The translations under genes were made by a program, and so were the position numbers. A stretch of DNA of 40,589 bases from Sulfoacidibacillus ferrooxidans (GTDB lineage: Bacteria; Bacillota; Bacilli; Alicyclobacillales; SLC66): contig NZ_JALBUF010000016.1 in NCBI RefSeq assembly GCF_022606465.1, positions 1-40,589 of the forward strand, given 5' to 3'. The notes below the pieces were generated by a model, which saw only the letters and a list, made by a program, of their open reading frames with translations, did not search any database and was not told the origin of the DNA. This document shows, piece by piece, positions 33,850-40,589 of the stretch. How positions within the stretch are numbered: the first letter of the stretch is position 1; each line of letters begins with the position of its first letter.

Positions 33850-34773
33850 TTGGCGAAAGATATATATCTTCAACCCAATGCACCTGATCCTATTCATAGT
33901 CATGAAGTAGTACTAGATATTGTGCGTAAATATGTTCCGGATGTAAAAGCAGTTACCAAAGTTGATGAATCTGGCGGAGAAGCCCGCACCTATGCAGTGG
34001 ATGACCACATCATTTTAAAAGTGCAACGTCCACAGCAATTGCGTCCTCGAACGAGTTTAGAAAAAGAAGTATTTTTCTTAAATCAGTTAGCATTAGATAA
34101 ACATATCCAAGTCCCGAAAGTACTTGGATATGGTCGAGAGCATGACATAGAATACACTGTCATGACGCGTATTCCAGGTATCGCTATTGTGAATACCACT
34201 TTATCAAGGAATAGCCGTAAAGAAACACTCTACACACTTGGTCAAACGTTACGTTCGATTCACTCGATGTCACAAGAACCATTCATTGAAAGTAACCAGT
34301 TTCCTGGTGACTCGAATTTCGAAGAGGTGAAATCCCGTTTTGAAGAGTCTTTTCAGGGAATCATTACACGCATTTACGATAAACAAGTACGATGGTCATT
34401 AAAGTTCACCCCGGAACAAGTAGTAGAAAAAGCACTTTCTAAACTGCCACATTCAAGAGAACGTGTTGCATTGCACTCCAATCCCGGACCCACACATACG
34501 TTTGTCGATTCATCAACTGGGCGCTTTTCCGGCCTCATTGATTTCGGCGATGCATACATAAGCCATCCGGCTTGGGATCTTTGGAGATGGAATCTACCTG
34601 AAGATCGTCAGGCTGTACTCAATGGATACACATCAAGCTATCCAGTAGATGATCTATTTCTCGACACTTGGACGGTCGTTATGGTTCTCTCCGATATGAT
34701 GGCCATAGCTTATCAAATGCACTCTAACGTTGAATCTGAAGAAGATTTAAACATTTTAGTAAAGCAAATGTAA
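33850..34773 (+). CDS. aminoglycoside-phosphotransferase-fold protein with altered catalytic loop
   Basis: 307 aa from TTG 33850; AAGGAGG lies 8 bases ahead. APH/choline-kinase fold: ATP-lysine candidate in HIILKVQR (K57), an N-lobe YTVMTRIPG segment and a metal motif LIDFGDAY (231-235). The catalytic loop, normally HGDLxxxN, reads HSNPGPTH (209-216): the essential Asp is Asn211 and the following Asn is His216. The family transfers phosphate from ATP to small molecules or drugs, but this member may be inactive or use a different mechanism. Promoter probably displaced by the adjacent IS3 remnant. It ends at a terminator hairpin. Confidence 0.85.
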   Translation: MAKDIYLQPNAPDPIHSHEVVLDIVRKYVPDVKAVTKVDESGGEARTYAVDDHIILKVQRPQQLRPRTSLEKEVFFLNQLALDKHIQVPKVLGYGREHDIEYTVMTRIPGIAIVNTTLSRNSRKETLYTLGQTLRSIHSMSQEPFIESNQFPGDSNFEEVKSRFEESFQGIITRIYDKQVRWSLKFTPEQVVEKALSKLPHSRERVALHSNPGPTHTFVDSSTGRFSGLIDFGDAYISHPAWDLWRWNLPEDRQAVLNGYTSSYPVDDLFLDTWTVVMVLSDMMAIAYQMHSNVESEEDLNILVKQM

Positions 34774-34779
34774 TATAGT

Positions 34780-34816
34780 AAACACCACGAGGGCCAGAAA
34801 AGTCCTCGTGGTGTTT
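34780..34816 (+). terminator. hairpin terminator after the APH-fold gene
   Basis: AAACACCACGAGG (34780-34792) pairs exactly with CCTCGTGGTGTTT (34804-34816), a 13-bp stem ending in TTT. Confidence 0.75.
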
Positions 34817-34827
34817 GCTATCTATGT

Positions 34828-35151
34828 AAAAAAATAAATGACGCTATACGGGTCCAGACTTGGACAAAACGGCTCTCCGATATTGATTCTGTACGAGAAA
34901 TTCTCTCTGGATCATCATGGGTATTTTGCGCTATGGATGAACCCGCCTATGTGGCGCAGCGAATCGTGAATGCCGCTTGTATTCAAGCAGAGATTCCGTG
35001 TGTATATGCATTGAATCAATATAACAATGGCAGAACATTCGAAGTACATCCACTCAAGAGTGGATGTGTGGATTGTCTGCTTGAACATACAAGCAGACGT
35101 TTCCCGTCGTTTTTTAAACTTGTAGATGCGTTAACGAAAGAGGATTTCTAA
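34828..35151 (+). pseudogene. ThiF/MoeB/HesA-type adenylyltransferase, C-terminal fragment
   Basis: The open frame reads KRLSDIDSVREILSGSSWVF, then AMDEPAYVAQRIVNAACIQA and SGCVDCLLEHTSRRFPSFFK, typical of the second half of E1-like enzymes (region after the Rossmann glycine loop, Cys-rich CVDC). The ATP-binding N-terminal half is missing, and no start codon with a ribosome binding site is present. The intact family activates C-terminal carboxylates of small sulfur-carrier proteins or peptides. Confidence 0.7.
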
Positions 35152-35242
35152 TCGCCAACATCCGTAATTTCTCCCACGATTTCATTGCTAACATCTTGGA
35201 TTGTGAACCGTTGGGCTAATTTACAGGAGGGAGCTGCCCACA

Positions 35243-35722
35243 ATGCGTGAGATCGATCAGTATGTTGAGTCCATTTATAGTGATGTAGAGGACAGCCCGG
35301 AAGTGGCGGAATTGAAAGTAGAAATGCGAAATCACTTGATGGAGGCCGCTACAACCTTACAACAACTAGGCTATTGCGAAAAGGATAGTATCCGGATATC
35401 CATCGAACGGTTTGGTGATGAGGATAGCCTGCGCAATGGGCCTAATAACTTGAATCATCCTTCTGGGGATGATCCAGATTCCCTAGCTCGAAACAACGGG
35501 ATCGTTGCACTGATCTTGTCGGTTTTGTCCATTGTACTTCCGTTGCTTGGCTTAATTTTCGGTGTCATAGGCTTTTTGATTTCGAGAAGGAACACGAAAT
35601 ATCAAAAGGCCACGCTCGGTTCTGCAAGGATGTCGTCCATTGCATTCATCATCAGTATCGTTGGGATTGTGATTCAATTATTGGAGATCATCGGAACGAT
35701 AAGCTTTTACCATTCCGTCTAA
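35243..35722 (+). CDS. HAAS-type domain protein with two C-terminal membrane helices
   Basis: 159 aa; GGAGGGAGC lies 9 bases before the ATG. Residues ~1-65 (YVESIYSDVEDSPEVAELKV, LMEAATTLQQLGY, RISIERFGDE) resemble the HAAS/DUF1700-like helical domain found N-terminally in membrane and regulatory proteins of Bacillota. A Pro/Asp-rich linker precedes two hydrophobic segments (~85-116 and ~128-156). In the family this domain often goes with PadR-type regulators, but none is adjacent. Membrane-bound; function unknown. Confidence 0.7.
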   Translation: MREIDQYVESIYSDVEDSPEVAELKVEMRNHLMEAATTLQQLGYCEKDSIRISIERFGDEDSLRNGPNNLNHPSGDDPDSLARNNGIVALILSVLSIVLPLLGLIFGVIGFLISRRNTKYQKATLGSARMSSIAFIISIVGIVIQLLEIIGTISFYHSV

Positions 35723-35738
35723 TCTGTTATCAGATAGT

Positions 35739-36204
35739 ATGAGATGGTTAGTTGAACGCGGTGTTCAATTCCTACCCGCAGATGGAGAATCTCTCATCGA
35801 CTAAGGACCATTCTGGAATGCACACTCCTGATATTTCCATGATCCTTCTGGTAATATTGCGGAATTCATCGCTAGGCATACACTGGCTCATTCGAATGCG
35901 ACGACATTCTCAGCGACTGCTGTAACAGGGGGTATCTGAAATTGGTTTGCCAGTCATTCACCCTGCAAATATTGTAGTGGAACTGGAGAAGAATTTTGGG
36001 CTAGAGGCTTTGCATGACGGTGGTTTCCCAAATTTCGTGGGGATGGGATCGGATGAGGTGCTTTTTATCGTTGTTGAGCACCAGAGACCGTGGTTCCCAA
36101 CACGAGAAATACCCGTTCAATCATCGTTAGTTGGAAAAATCAAAACAGGAAGCAAAGGATTGTGGCACGATCAGAACGAATTGGACCAGTTTGAATCATT
36201 TTGA
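35739..36204 (+). pseudogene. VOC/glyoxalase-superfamily protein remnant
   Basis: RWLVERGVQFLPADGESLID, a stop, then GPFWNAHS, a stop, then YFHDPSGNIAEFIARHTL, which is the metal-site end of a VOC domain (F-DPxGN-xE). After a frameshift it continues VSEIGLPVIHPANIVVELEK and FVGMGSDEVLFIVVE. At least two stops and one shift; not functional. Confidence 0.8.
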
Positions 36205-36405
36205 TGTGAACAGCAAGGTCGCTAAACGGTGCGAATACGCTGTCTAGTATGAAATCCCACTATTCTGTGTTGGTAGTGCCCTATGCTAACATACTCTGCA
36301 AAACTACGTACTTTTCACGTACAAAATACACCCATAAGAAACGTTTAGTTTCCTATTAGATTAACATTTTAGTGTTTTATTATGCTAAATCCGCCATATG
36401 TATGA

Positions 36406-36430
36406 TATACTTTATACGAACATATATTCG
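36406..36430 (+). promoter_or_regulatory. -10 element with LexA-box-like site
   Basis: TATACT (36406-36411) is a good -10, 35 bases before ATG 36447; no clear -35 was found. CGAACATATATTCG (36417-36430) differs by one base from the Bacillus LexA consensus CGAAC-N4-GTTCG and would cover the transcription start. Confidence 0.4.
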
Positions 36431-36446
36431 AAGTGGGGTAGAAGTT

Positions 36447-36785
36447 ATGACTCGAACCTATAAGCAGAGACAAAAGAAACAGATGAGCGATACCTTCCCA
36501 CATAAACCACTGATTGATCTTGCTTGGCTCAAAAAACAAGAACGCAAAATAGCTAGTGGACATGTGGATATCATGCAACGTGCATTACATAGCATCGAAA
36601 AACATAAAGCCTATCTCCTCATTGCCTCTACGATGGAAGAGTACATCCACATACAATTTCCTTTTTGGGTGCATCCATTGCTCTCCCTTCGACCACCATG
36701 CACGCATGTACAACTCGTCCATCTACCGTCGTTGACGATGTGTGATGATTGCCGCCTGACCTTTTGCTCAAAAAAATTGGATTGA
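36447..36785 (+). CDS. hypothetical protein, 112 aa, element-borne
   Basis: ATG 36447 (MTRTYKQRQKKQMSD) with GGGGTAG ahead. Basic N-terminus, then helical IDLAWLKKQERKIASGH and a C-terminal part with CDDCRLTFC, a possible half zinc site. No family recognised. It is the first gene of the conjugative-element side and its last codons overlap the first copy of a promoter/operator-like repeat that serves the next gene. Confidence 0.6.
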   Translation: MTRTYKQRQKKQMSDTFPHKPLIDLAWLKKQERKIASGHVDIMQRALHSIEKHKAYLLIASTMEEYIHIQFPFWVHPLLSLRPPCTHVQLVHLPSLTMCDDCRLTFCSKKLD

Positions 36786-36810
36786 AAATGGAGGGTTTTC
36801 GGGCTTGTTT
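36766..36810 (+). promoter_or_regulatory. promoter/operator-like repeat, copy 1
   Basis: GCTCAAAAAAATTGGATTG, then AAAATGGAGGGTTTTCGGGC and TTGTTT. Matches copy 2 at 38177-38219 (GCAAAAAAAGTGGAGTG, AAAATGGAGGGTTTTTGTGC, TTGACA). The TTGTTT/TTGACA would be the -35. Lies 55-100 bases before ATG 36865. Confidence 0.55.
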
Positions 36811-36864
36811 TTTTGATACGCTTGTGATAGAGAAAGAAATCACTCATGGGGGGGCTGGCGAGAG

Positions 36865-37482
36865 ATGGGGTATAATTACGTGATTGTCGCCAATAACGAC
36901 AAAACCAGAATCACCAATTCAGATTTACCACCACAAGAATTTTTAGACGAACTGTTTTACTATACAGACGGGTTAGTGGCCTATGGAATTAAGCCCGATC
37001 ACTTTTTAGTCTATTTAGATGAAACCGAAACGAAACAGACCTTTATTCCTCTGTATGGAACAGAAGAACCTGATCCCGTGTTATTTGTCGATGATCATGC
37101 GTATGTGAAACATAAAAATAGGACGTTAGAAGCAGAACTAAAAAGCCAGTGGATGACCATTGGCGGAAGCGCATTAACTCTCATGAAGATGTTGACCTCA
37201 CTCCCCAAAACAGAGGTGGTTCCTCCATGGTTTCCTTTTATCCATGCGTTCATCGAACATATGCGGTCGACAGATCCCGATCTGTATCAGCAATATCATC
37301 TACGGTATATTGCTGATGAGACACGGATCAAGGCCTCTTGTACGACGTATTACTCGACGGGTGCCGTGGACAAACTGATCGCCCGACTCAAAATTAAAGT
37401 GGGTTATGCATTTTATCTACAATATGGTATTGACGAGGCTTTACGCATGATGGCCGAATACAACGTCTTACATAGCGAGTAG
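36865..37482 (+). CDS. hypothetical protein, 205 aa, element-borne
   Basis: ATG 36865, preceded by a G-rich GGGGGGGCTGGCGAGAG stretch. Soluble, acidic (MGYNYVIVANNDKTRITNS, then LFVDDHAYVKHKNRTLEAEL). No motif I recognise and no membrane helix. Carries its own copy of the conserved promoter/operator repeat, shared with the secretion genes at 38.3 kb, so it is probably co-regulated with conjugation. It converges on the minus-strand gene at 37556 across a bidirectional terminator. Confidence 0.7.
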   Translation: MGYNYVIVANNDKTRITNSDLPPQEFLDELFYYTDGLVAYGIKPDHFLVYLDETETKQTFIPLYGTEEPDPVLFVDDHAYVKHKNRTLEAELKSQWMTIGGSALTLMKMLTSLPKTEVVPPWFPFIHAFIEHMRSTDPDLYQQYHLRYIADETRIKASCTTYYSTGAVDKLIARLKIKVGYAFYLQYGIDEALRMMAEYNVLHSE

Positions 37483-37514
37483 AACGATGATTGAATCCAC
37501 ACCGACTTGCAAAA

Positions 37515-37551
37515 AACAAGGCCATGAGGGTGCATCTCTCATGGCCTTGTT
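37515..37551. terminator. bidirectional terminator between convergent genes
   Basis: AACAAGGCCATGAG (37515-37528) pairs exactly with CTCATGGCCTTGTT (37538-37551). An A-run precedes it (37510-37516), giving Us for the leftward transcript. Confidence 0.8.
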
Positions 37552-37555
37552 GCGA

Positions 37556-38077
37556 TCAACGATGGTCTGCTTCTACTAGCTCCATTTCTTTGGCTAGTAA
37601 TTGTTCGACGACGAGTTCGGGTTCTATGTGATACCTATCGGCTAAAGCCAAGATCGAATCCATGGCGCGTATCGACAACAAGAGCTGGACAGGTTCGACC
37701 AGCGTATAGATGCCTAGACGTTGTGCGAGCAGATAATCGTGTTGACCGACAGCTACTTTGCTACTGATGATATATACGGTGAAGGTTTGATGGCTAACAA
37801 TAAACTCTAACGATAACCCCACCCGAAAATGAGCGAGCAAGCTCACTAGCATTCTCGATGAGTGCCCCACATAGTCCGTGCGAAACCGCGTAAAATGATA
37901 CACCCCTTGCGTGGTATGGACTGTCACGGTGCACGCTTCGCCTTGAGTGACCACTTCAATCACTTCTGCTTCTTCTTCAATCCCTCTTGCATACGCCAAC
38001 TCGTCGTCCGACGTGGGATACAAACTATACACATGTTGAATGCGGTCTACATAGTCTATGCGAATGGTTTCGTCCAT
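37556..38077 (-). CDS. hypothetical protein, 173 aa, divergent from the secretion operon
   Basis: ATG 38077 (MDETIRIDYVDRIQ) is chosen because GAAAGGAAGG lies 8 bases upstream; the frame could extend to 38125. Soluble, acidic N-terminal half; a helical C-terminus rich in Leu, Ala and Glu (ALADRYHIEPELVVEQLLAK). No family recognised. It faces the conjugation genes across a 20-bp perfect inverted repeat (38141-38198), the position often held by a regulator, but no DNA-binding motif is obvious. Confidence 0.7.
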   Translation of the reverse strand: MDETIRIDYVDRIQHVYSLYPTSDDELAYARGIEEEAEVIEVVTQGEACTVTVHTTQGVYHFTRFRTDYVGHSSRMLVSLLAHFRVGLSLEFIVSHQTFTVYIISSKVAVGQHDYLLAQRLGIYTLVEPVQLLLSIRAMDSILALADRYHIEPELVVEQLLAKEMELVEADHR

Positions 38078-38140
38078 ATTGTTTTCATCCTTCCTTTCTA
38101 TGTACATATCATAGATCCCTGTCAAGTCGATGACTCATAC

Positions 38141-38198
38141 ATTTTCACTCCACTTTTTTTATTCGTTTTTTTTTATGCAAAAAAAGTGGAGTGAAAAT
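38141..38198. repeat. perfect 20-bp inverted repeat between divergent units
   Basis: ATTTTCACTCCACTTTTTTT (38141-38160) has its exact reverse complement at 38179-38198 with an 18-base loop. Its right arm is the left half of promoter/operator repeat copy 2, so a dimeric or paired-site regulator could control both directions. Confidence 0.7.
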
Positions 38199-38219
38199 GG
38201 AGGGTTTTTGTGCTTGACA
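38177..38219 (+). promoter_or_regulatory. promoter/operator-like repeat, copy 2
   Basis: GCAAAAAAAGTGGAGTG, AAAATGGAGGGTTTTTGTGC, TTGACA (38214-38219). A possible -10 is TATCAG at 38235-38240 (15-base spacer). Confidence 0.6.
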
Positions 38220-38253
38220 ATACACTACGCTTGTTATCAGGAAGGGAGATTTG

Positions 38254-38286
38254 ATGCCCATCGATGCTCTTCACGCAAAAAAGTGA
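38254..38286 (+). CDS. possible 10-aa leader peptide
   Basis: GAAGGGAGATTTG precedes ATG 38254; the peptide would be MPIDALHAKK with TGA at 38284-38286. The stop falls inside the hairpin 38266-38291, so translation could affect that structure. It lies downstream of promoter copy 2 and upstream of copy 3. Only position and ribosome binding site support it. Confidence 0.35.
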   Translation: MPIDALHAKK

Positions 38287-38316
38287 AGAGCAAGTAGAGA
38301 GTTTTTGGGATTGACT
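38266..38316 (+). promoter_or_regulatory. promoter/operator-like repeat, copy 3, with hairpin
   Basis: GCTCTTCAC (38266-38274) pairs with GTGAAGAGC (38283-38291) around GCAAAAAA, followed by AGTAGAGAGTTTTTGGGA and TTGACT (38311-38316). It parallels copies 1 and 2 in the order GCAAAAAA - GTG-AG-G - GAG-GTTTTTGG - TTGAC and precedes the first secretion gene. Confidence 0.55.
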
Positions 38317-38352
38317 TTCTTCTACGATGAAACAGAAAGGAGGTAATCATGG

Positions 38353-38661
38353 GTGAATCCTCGTCAATTTCAACAGCAGTTGCAACAATCCTTAGCCATC
38401 CACCCATTCAATCCGCAAACCTTAGTGGATCAAGCCACCCGTGGATTCATTCATCTCATCCTGATCGGGTTTGATTGGATCTATCTGCTTGCAGAACTAG
38501 GCGTGCTCTTTGGTGCGATTGTGTTTCTCATCGGTGCGGCGGTCCATCAAAGCCGTTGGAAAGGGACAGGTACTCGTATTCTTTTTTTCTCGATTGCAGG
38601 CTTTGTCATCGGCACGATCGGGCCTGGCATTGTGCTCAGTATCAACGATTATTTTCACTAA
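38353..38661 (+). CDS. small membrane protein of the conjugation cluster
   Basis: 102 aa from GTG 38353; AGGAGG lies 8 bases ahead, while the nearer ATG 38349 opens a short alternative frame. Three hydrophobic segments: FIHLILIGFDWIYLLAELG, LFGAIVFLIGAAV and ILFFSIAGFVIGTIGPGIVL. It is first in a tightly spaced run of secretion genes. Small multi-helix proteins are common at this place in Gram-positive type IV secretion operons; I cannot give it a specific name. Confidence 0.75.
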   Translation: MNPRQFQQQLQQSLAIHPFNPQTLVDQATRGFIHLILIGFDWIYLLAELGVLFGAIVFLIGAAVHQSRWKGTGTRILFFSIAGFVIGTIGPGIVLSINDYFH

Positions 38662-38676
38662 TACGAAGGAGGCTTG

Positions 38677-39078
38677 ATGTCGATGAAACGATGTAACCAT
38701 GGCATGCAACAACTCTACATTTTTCTCGTCACCTTCATGCTCATGACGGTTCCAGCTTACGCTGCAAGTAACAACCTTACGGTGCCGTCAGGCATGCAAA
38801 ATATCGTCGGATCGAATGGACAATCCTCGAACTCGATATTTACGATCGTCTTCACCATCATCAACGATATCGTAGGAGCTGCTAGCGTCATTGGCGGCGC
38901 TTGGGTCTTGTTTGAGCTGTACCGTGGGGTGATTGGATTTATGCGTGGGGGCATCAATGCGCAAAAACGGGAGGAAGCCAAAGGCCACTTGCTACATGTC
39001 GCCATTGGAGCGGTGCTCATCGGTGGTGCACAACTCCTAATCGGCGCTCTCTATTCCTTCGGTAGCGGACTTAAGTAA
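38677..39078 (+). CDS. pilin/VirB2-like small membrane protein
   Basis: 133 aa from ATG 38677 (AAGGAGG 6 bases ahead). A signal-like N-terminus with hydrophobic FLVTFMLMTVPAYA and a probable cleavage site after AYA, followed by a polar part and two hydrophobic segments (VFTIINDIVGAASVIGGAWV and HVAIGAVLIGGAQLLIGALY) separated by a basic loop (GINAQKREEAKGH). This plan matches VirB2/TrbC-type components of type IV secretion systems. The family call is from topology and context, not from sequence identity. Confidence 0.7.
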   Translation: MSMKRCNHGMQQLYIFLVTFMLMTVPAYAASNNLTVPSGMQNIVGSNGQSSNSIFTIVFTIINDIVGAASVIGGAWVLFELYRGVIGFMRGGINAQKREEAKGHLLHVAIGAVLIGGAQLLIGALYSFGSGLK

Positions 39079-39096
39079 ACCACAACTCATAGAAAG

Positions 39097-39124
39097 CCCT
39101 GCTCACGAATTCGTGTGAGTAGGG
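39097..39124 (+). other. hairpin between two secretion genes
   Basis: CCCTGCTCACGAATTCGTGT and GAGTAGGG fold on themselves; the centre CACGAATTCGTG is a perfect palindrome. No T-run follows, and the next ribosome binding site overlaps its end, so it may tune translation or mRNA stability. Confidence 0.5.
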
Positions 39125-39139
39125 AAGGGAGGCTATCGT

Positions 39140-39472
39140 ATGCTTGATATTCAATCACCTGTACCCTTGACCGAAGGCGAAACCATCGCCTTTGGCGTCA
39201 ACACAAAACAGATCCTCCACTTTGTCATCGGCTTAGGGTTTTCAGCACCGATCGTGATTCCTATGACACTGTTAGCCGGATGGTTCCACATGAACCCGTT
39301 TCTACCGATCATCACAGGAGCTATCCTCGGACTTGCTTTTGCGGCTCTTCACTGGCGTGATTGGTCTCTCGCCGAACTGATTCTGCTTTCGATCCGTTTC
39401 ATGCTACGGCCAAAAGTACTGATGTATGATCGCGAATACAGAGTACGCATCCATGCACAGAAAGGGGAATGA
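39140..39472 (+). CDS. PrgI-family (VirB3-like) protein
   Basis: 110 aa from ATG 39140 (GGGAGG upstream). Begins VPLTEGETIAFGVNTKQILH, followed by two membrane segments (FSAPIVIPMTLLAGWF and IITGAILGLAFAALHW) and a basic end (ILLSIRFMLRPKVLMYD). The pattern of a short N-terminus, ...TKQI..., two close helices and an F-(R/K)P-P--Y-like end is that of PrgI proteins, the VirB3 equivalents of Gram-positive conjugation systems. Its TGA overlaps the next frame's ATG (ATGA), so the genes are translationally coupled. Confidence 0.8.
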   Translation: MLDIQSPVPLTEGETIAFGVNTKQILHFVIGLGFSAPIVIPMTLLAGWFHMNPFLPIITGAILGLAFAALHWRDWSLAELILLSIRFMLRPKVLMYDREYRVRIHAQKGE

Positions 39473-39474
39473 CG

Positions 39475-40260
39475 ATGAATCGTTTGGTTATCATGGGCGG
39501 TGGCATCATCCTTGCCTTTGTTGCCTTGGTCCTCTGGGATCTGCAAAAGTCTAGAACGCAAGGGACATCCTCACAGGATTCGTCCACGAAAAAGCATCAT
39601 CCTCTTCAAACCTTTCTTCCGATCGATGGGTTTGATGATGACAGCGATGCGATACGCTATCGCACAAAGCTCAAACGCATTCTGCGTGTCGACAATCTCA
39701 ACCTGAACTCCATGAACGTACAAGAAATCGAAATTCAGCGCAACCGATTCCGTGACATGATGGTGCGACTATCCCATCCTTTCCAGATCTCCGTGCAGGC
39801 ACGGCGTGCCAATTATACAGACTACATGAACTACGTGCATGATCGCATTCAACCTACCTTGCAAGAGGAACGCGACAAAGGAAACACAGCCTTTGTGGCG
39901 TACGGCGAACAGTTTATGCGGTATCTTGGCGAAGAAGTCAAAAAACCACGGAGCGACCGGGAGAACGCCTTTGTGGTCAGTGTCCCATCCAAAGTAGGCG
40001 AAAAAAAGGAAGCACATATCGAGCGGTTAGAGCGAGAAGTGAGCTATGTGGAGGATGGATTCGAAAGCATGAAAATACCCTATCTCTCCTTAAACCGCAT
40101 CCTCACCGCTGAATTGATCCAAAACTTTTGGAATCGTGATCGAGCCATGAGTCAACGCTATCGCGACGCGTTTCGAAACTTTGTCCATACGCCTACGGTA
40201 CATGGAGCATCCACCATTTCGGACGAAGATATGCGAAAGGAAGAGATCCATCATGCGTAA
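39475..40260 (+). CDS. TrsD-like conjugation protein
   Basis: 261 aa from ATG 39475, where AAAGGGG has better spacing than for ATG 39469. One N-terminal helix (VIMGGGIILAFVALVLWDLQ), then a cytoplasmic domain with LPIDGFDDDSDAIRYRTKLK, RILRVDNLNLNSM and LSHPFQISVQARRANYTDYM. This resembles the LPI...RY-KIL-VE-INF and F-S-T-KAD architecture of TrsD/TcpE-neighbour proteins encoded directly before VirB4 in Gram-positive systems. It overlaps the next gene by 8 bases. Naming is by analogy of order and pattern. Confidence 0.65.
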   Translation: MNRLVIMGGGIILAFVALVLWDLQKSRTQGTSSQDSSTKKHHPLQTFLPIDGFDDDSDAIRYRTKLKRILRVDNLNLNSMNVQEIEIQRNRFRDMMVRLSHPFQISVQARRANYTDYMNYVHDRIQPTLQEERDKGNTAFVAYGEQFMRYLGEEVKKPRSDRENAFVVSVPSKVGEKKEAHIERLEREVSYVEDGFESMKIPYLSLNRILTAELIQNFWNRDRAMSQRYRDAFRNFVHTPTVHGASTISDEDMRKEEIHHA

Positions 40261-40589
40261 CAAGAAACCACAAGAAAAGCACCGTTGGTGGTGGTTTGGA
40301 CGAAAAGACAAAAAACGTAGGGTATATACTGATCAGCCAAAGGACCTAGAAGATCATACACCGACCATAGAAGATATCATGACGGTAGCGGACGCCATGG
40401 AAGTCAAACCATCGTATGTGTATATCTCACCCACAGGCTATACCAAAGTGTATTATGTGACGGCCTTGCCAAGTATCGTTCGTTTCGGTTATCTGCAGCG
40501 TTTTTTTCAGCTAGGTGCCGATGTCCATGTCAGTTTGCATATCGATCCTGCAGACAATCAGAGCGCGATAAAAAAGCGGACCCACATGA
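40253..40589 (+). CDS. VirB4/TrsE-like conjugation ATPase, N-terminal part only
   Basis: ATG 40253 overlaps the end of the previous gene; the frame stays open to the window edge (112 codons). It begins with a basic stretch (KHRWWWFGRKDKKRR), then VKPSYVYISPTGYTKVYYVT, ALPSIVRFGYLQRFFQLGAD and DVHVSLHIDPADN, which fits the N-terminal domain of TrsE/VirB4-type ATPases (Y--V---P--V--G-L). The Walker motifs would lie beyond the window. VirB4 energises pilus and channel assembly in conjugation. Confidence 0.8.
   Translation, partial: MRNKKPQEKHRWWWFGRKDKKRRVYTDQPKDLEDHTPTIEDIMTVADAMEVKPSYVYISPTGYTKVYYVTALPSIVRFGYLQRFFQLGADVHVSLHIDPADNQSAIKKRTHM

Noticed and set aside
1-40589. CRISPR arrays, tRNA and rRNA genes
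   Set aside because: No regularly spaced identical repeats and no cloverleaf or rRNA-like conserved stretches were seen on either strand.

Overview
The window looks like an accessory stretch from a mid-GC, spore-forming member of the Bacillota, probably an acidophile of the Alicyclobacillaceae type. Supporting signs are strong AGGAGG ribosome binding sites with frequent TTG and GTG starts, a squalene-hopene/sporulenol cyclase, a whole set of tiny YjcZ-type proteins, a CcdC protein, and a sulfocyanin-like domain of a kind best known from acidophiles. The taxonomic placement is an inference, because there is no rRNA or other marker gene here.

Much of the DNA is mobile-element wreckage. There are IS3-family remnants (0.5-1.5, 28.9-30.1, 32.2 and 33.7 kb), an IS21 helper-ATPase tail (5.4 kb), an IS4/Tn5-type transposase remnant (5.8-7.0 kb), a GC-rich and apparently intact DDE transposase (9.7-11.6 kb), IS1182- and IS1380-type remnants (11.7-13.4 kb), three IS200/IS605 TnpA/TnpB elements (7.3, 17.1 and 23.2 kb), an IscB remnant (18.9 kb) and several orphan IS605-type right ends. 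Between them lie housekeeping or accessory islands: a terpene cyclase with a coupled 93-aa protein (1.6-3.8 kb, minus), YjcZ genes (4.5-4.8, 26.6-26.9 and 27.8 kb), a cupin and an Asp/Glu-racemase-like gene (8.4-9.4 kb), a ClC-type chloride channel and an amino-acid permease (13.4-16.9 kb), CcdC (24.9 kb) and a SulP anion transporter (30.3-31.8 kb, minus).

The most interesting part is 17.8-23.1 kb. Two RNA leaders, each with its own promoter, a crcB-type fluoride riboswitch aptamer and an overlapping terminator hairpin, precede (1) a gene for a primary-like sigma-70 factor and (2) a gene set encoding a small zinc-ribbon protein and a multi-TM protein with a C-terminal sulfocyanin-like domain that has lost its copper ligands; a second multi-TM paralogue follows. 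Neither unit contains a known fluoride exporter. The layout suggests a fluoride-triggered transcriptional cascade and envelope response that I do not recognise as a described system.

The right end (36.4-40.6 kb) is the beginning of a Gram-positive conjugative type IV secretion cluster: unknown regulators or accessory genes, small membrane and pilin-like proteins, and PrgI-, TrsD- and VirB4/TrsE-like proteins. Three copies of a promoter/operator-like repeat lie in front of its transcription units. The left end (1-0.5 kb) and 32.4-32.8 kb carry two copies of the same segment, including a truncated DnaQ-type exonuclease. Together these suggest an integrated or plasmid-borne conjugative element that has been rearranged by insertion sequences.
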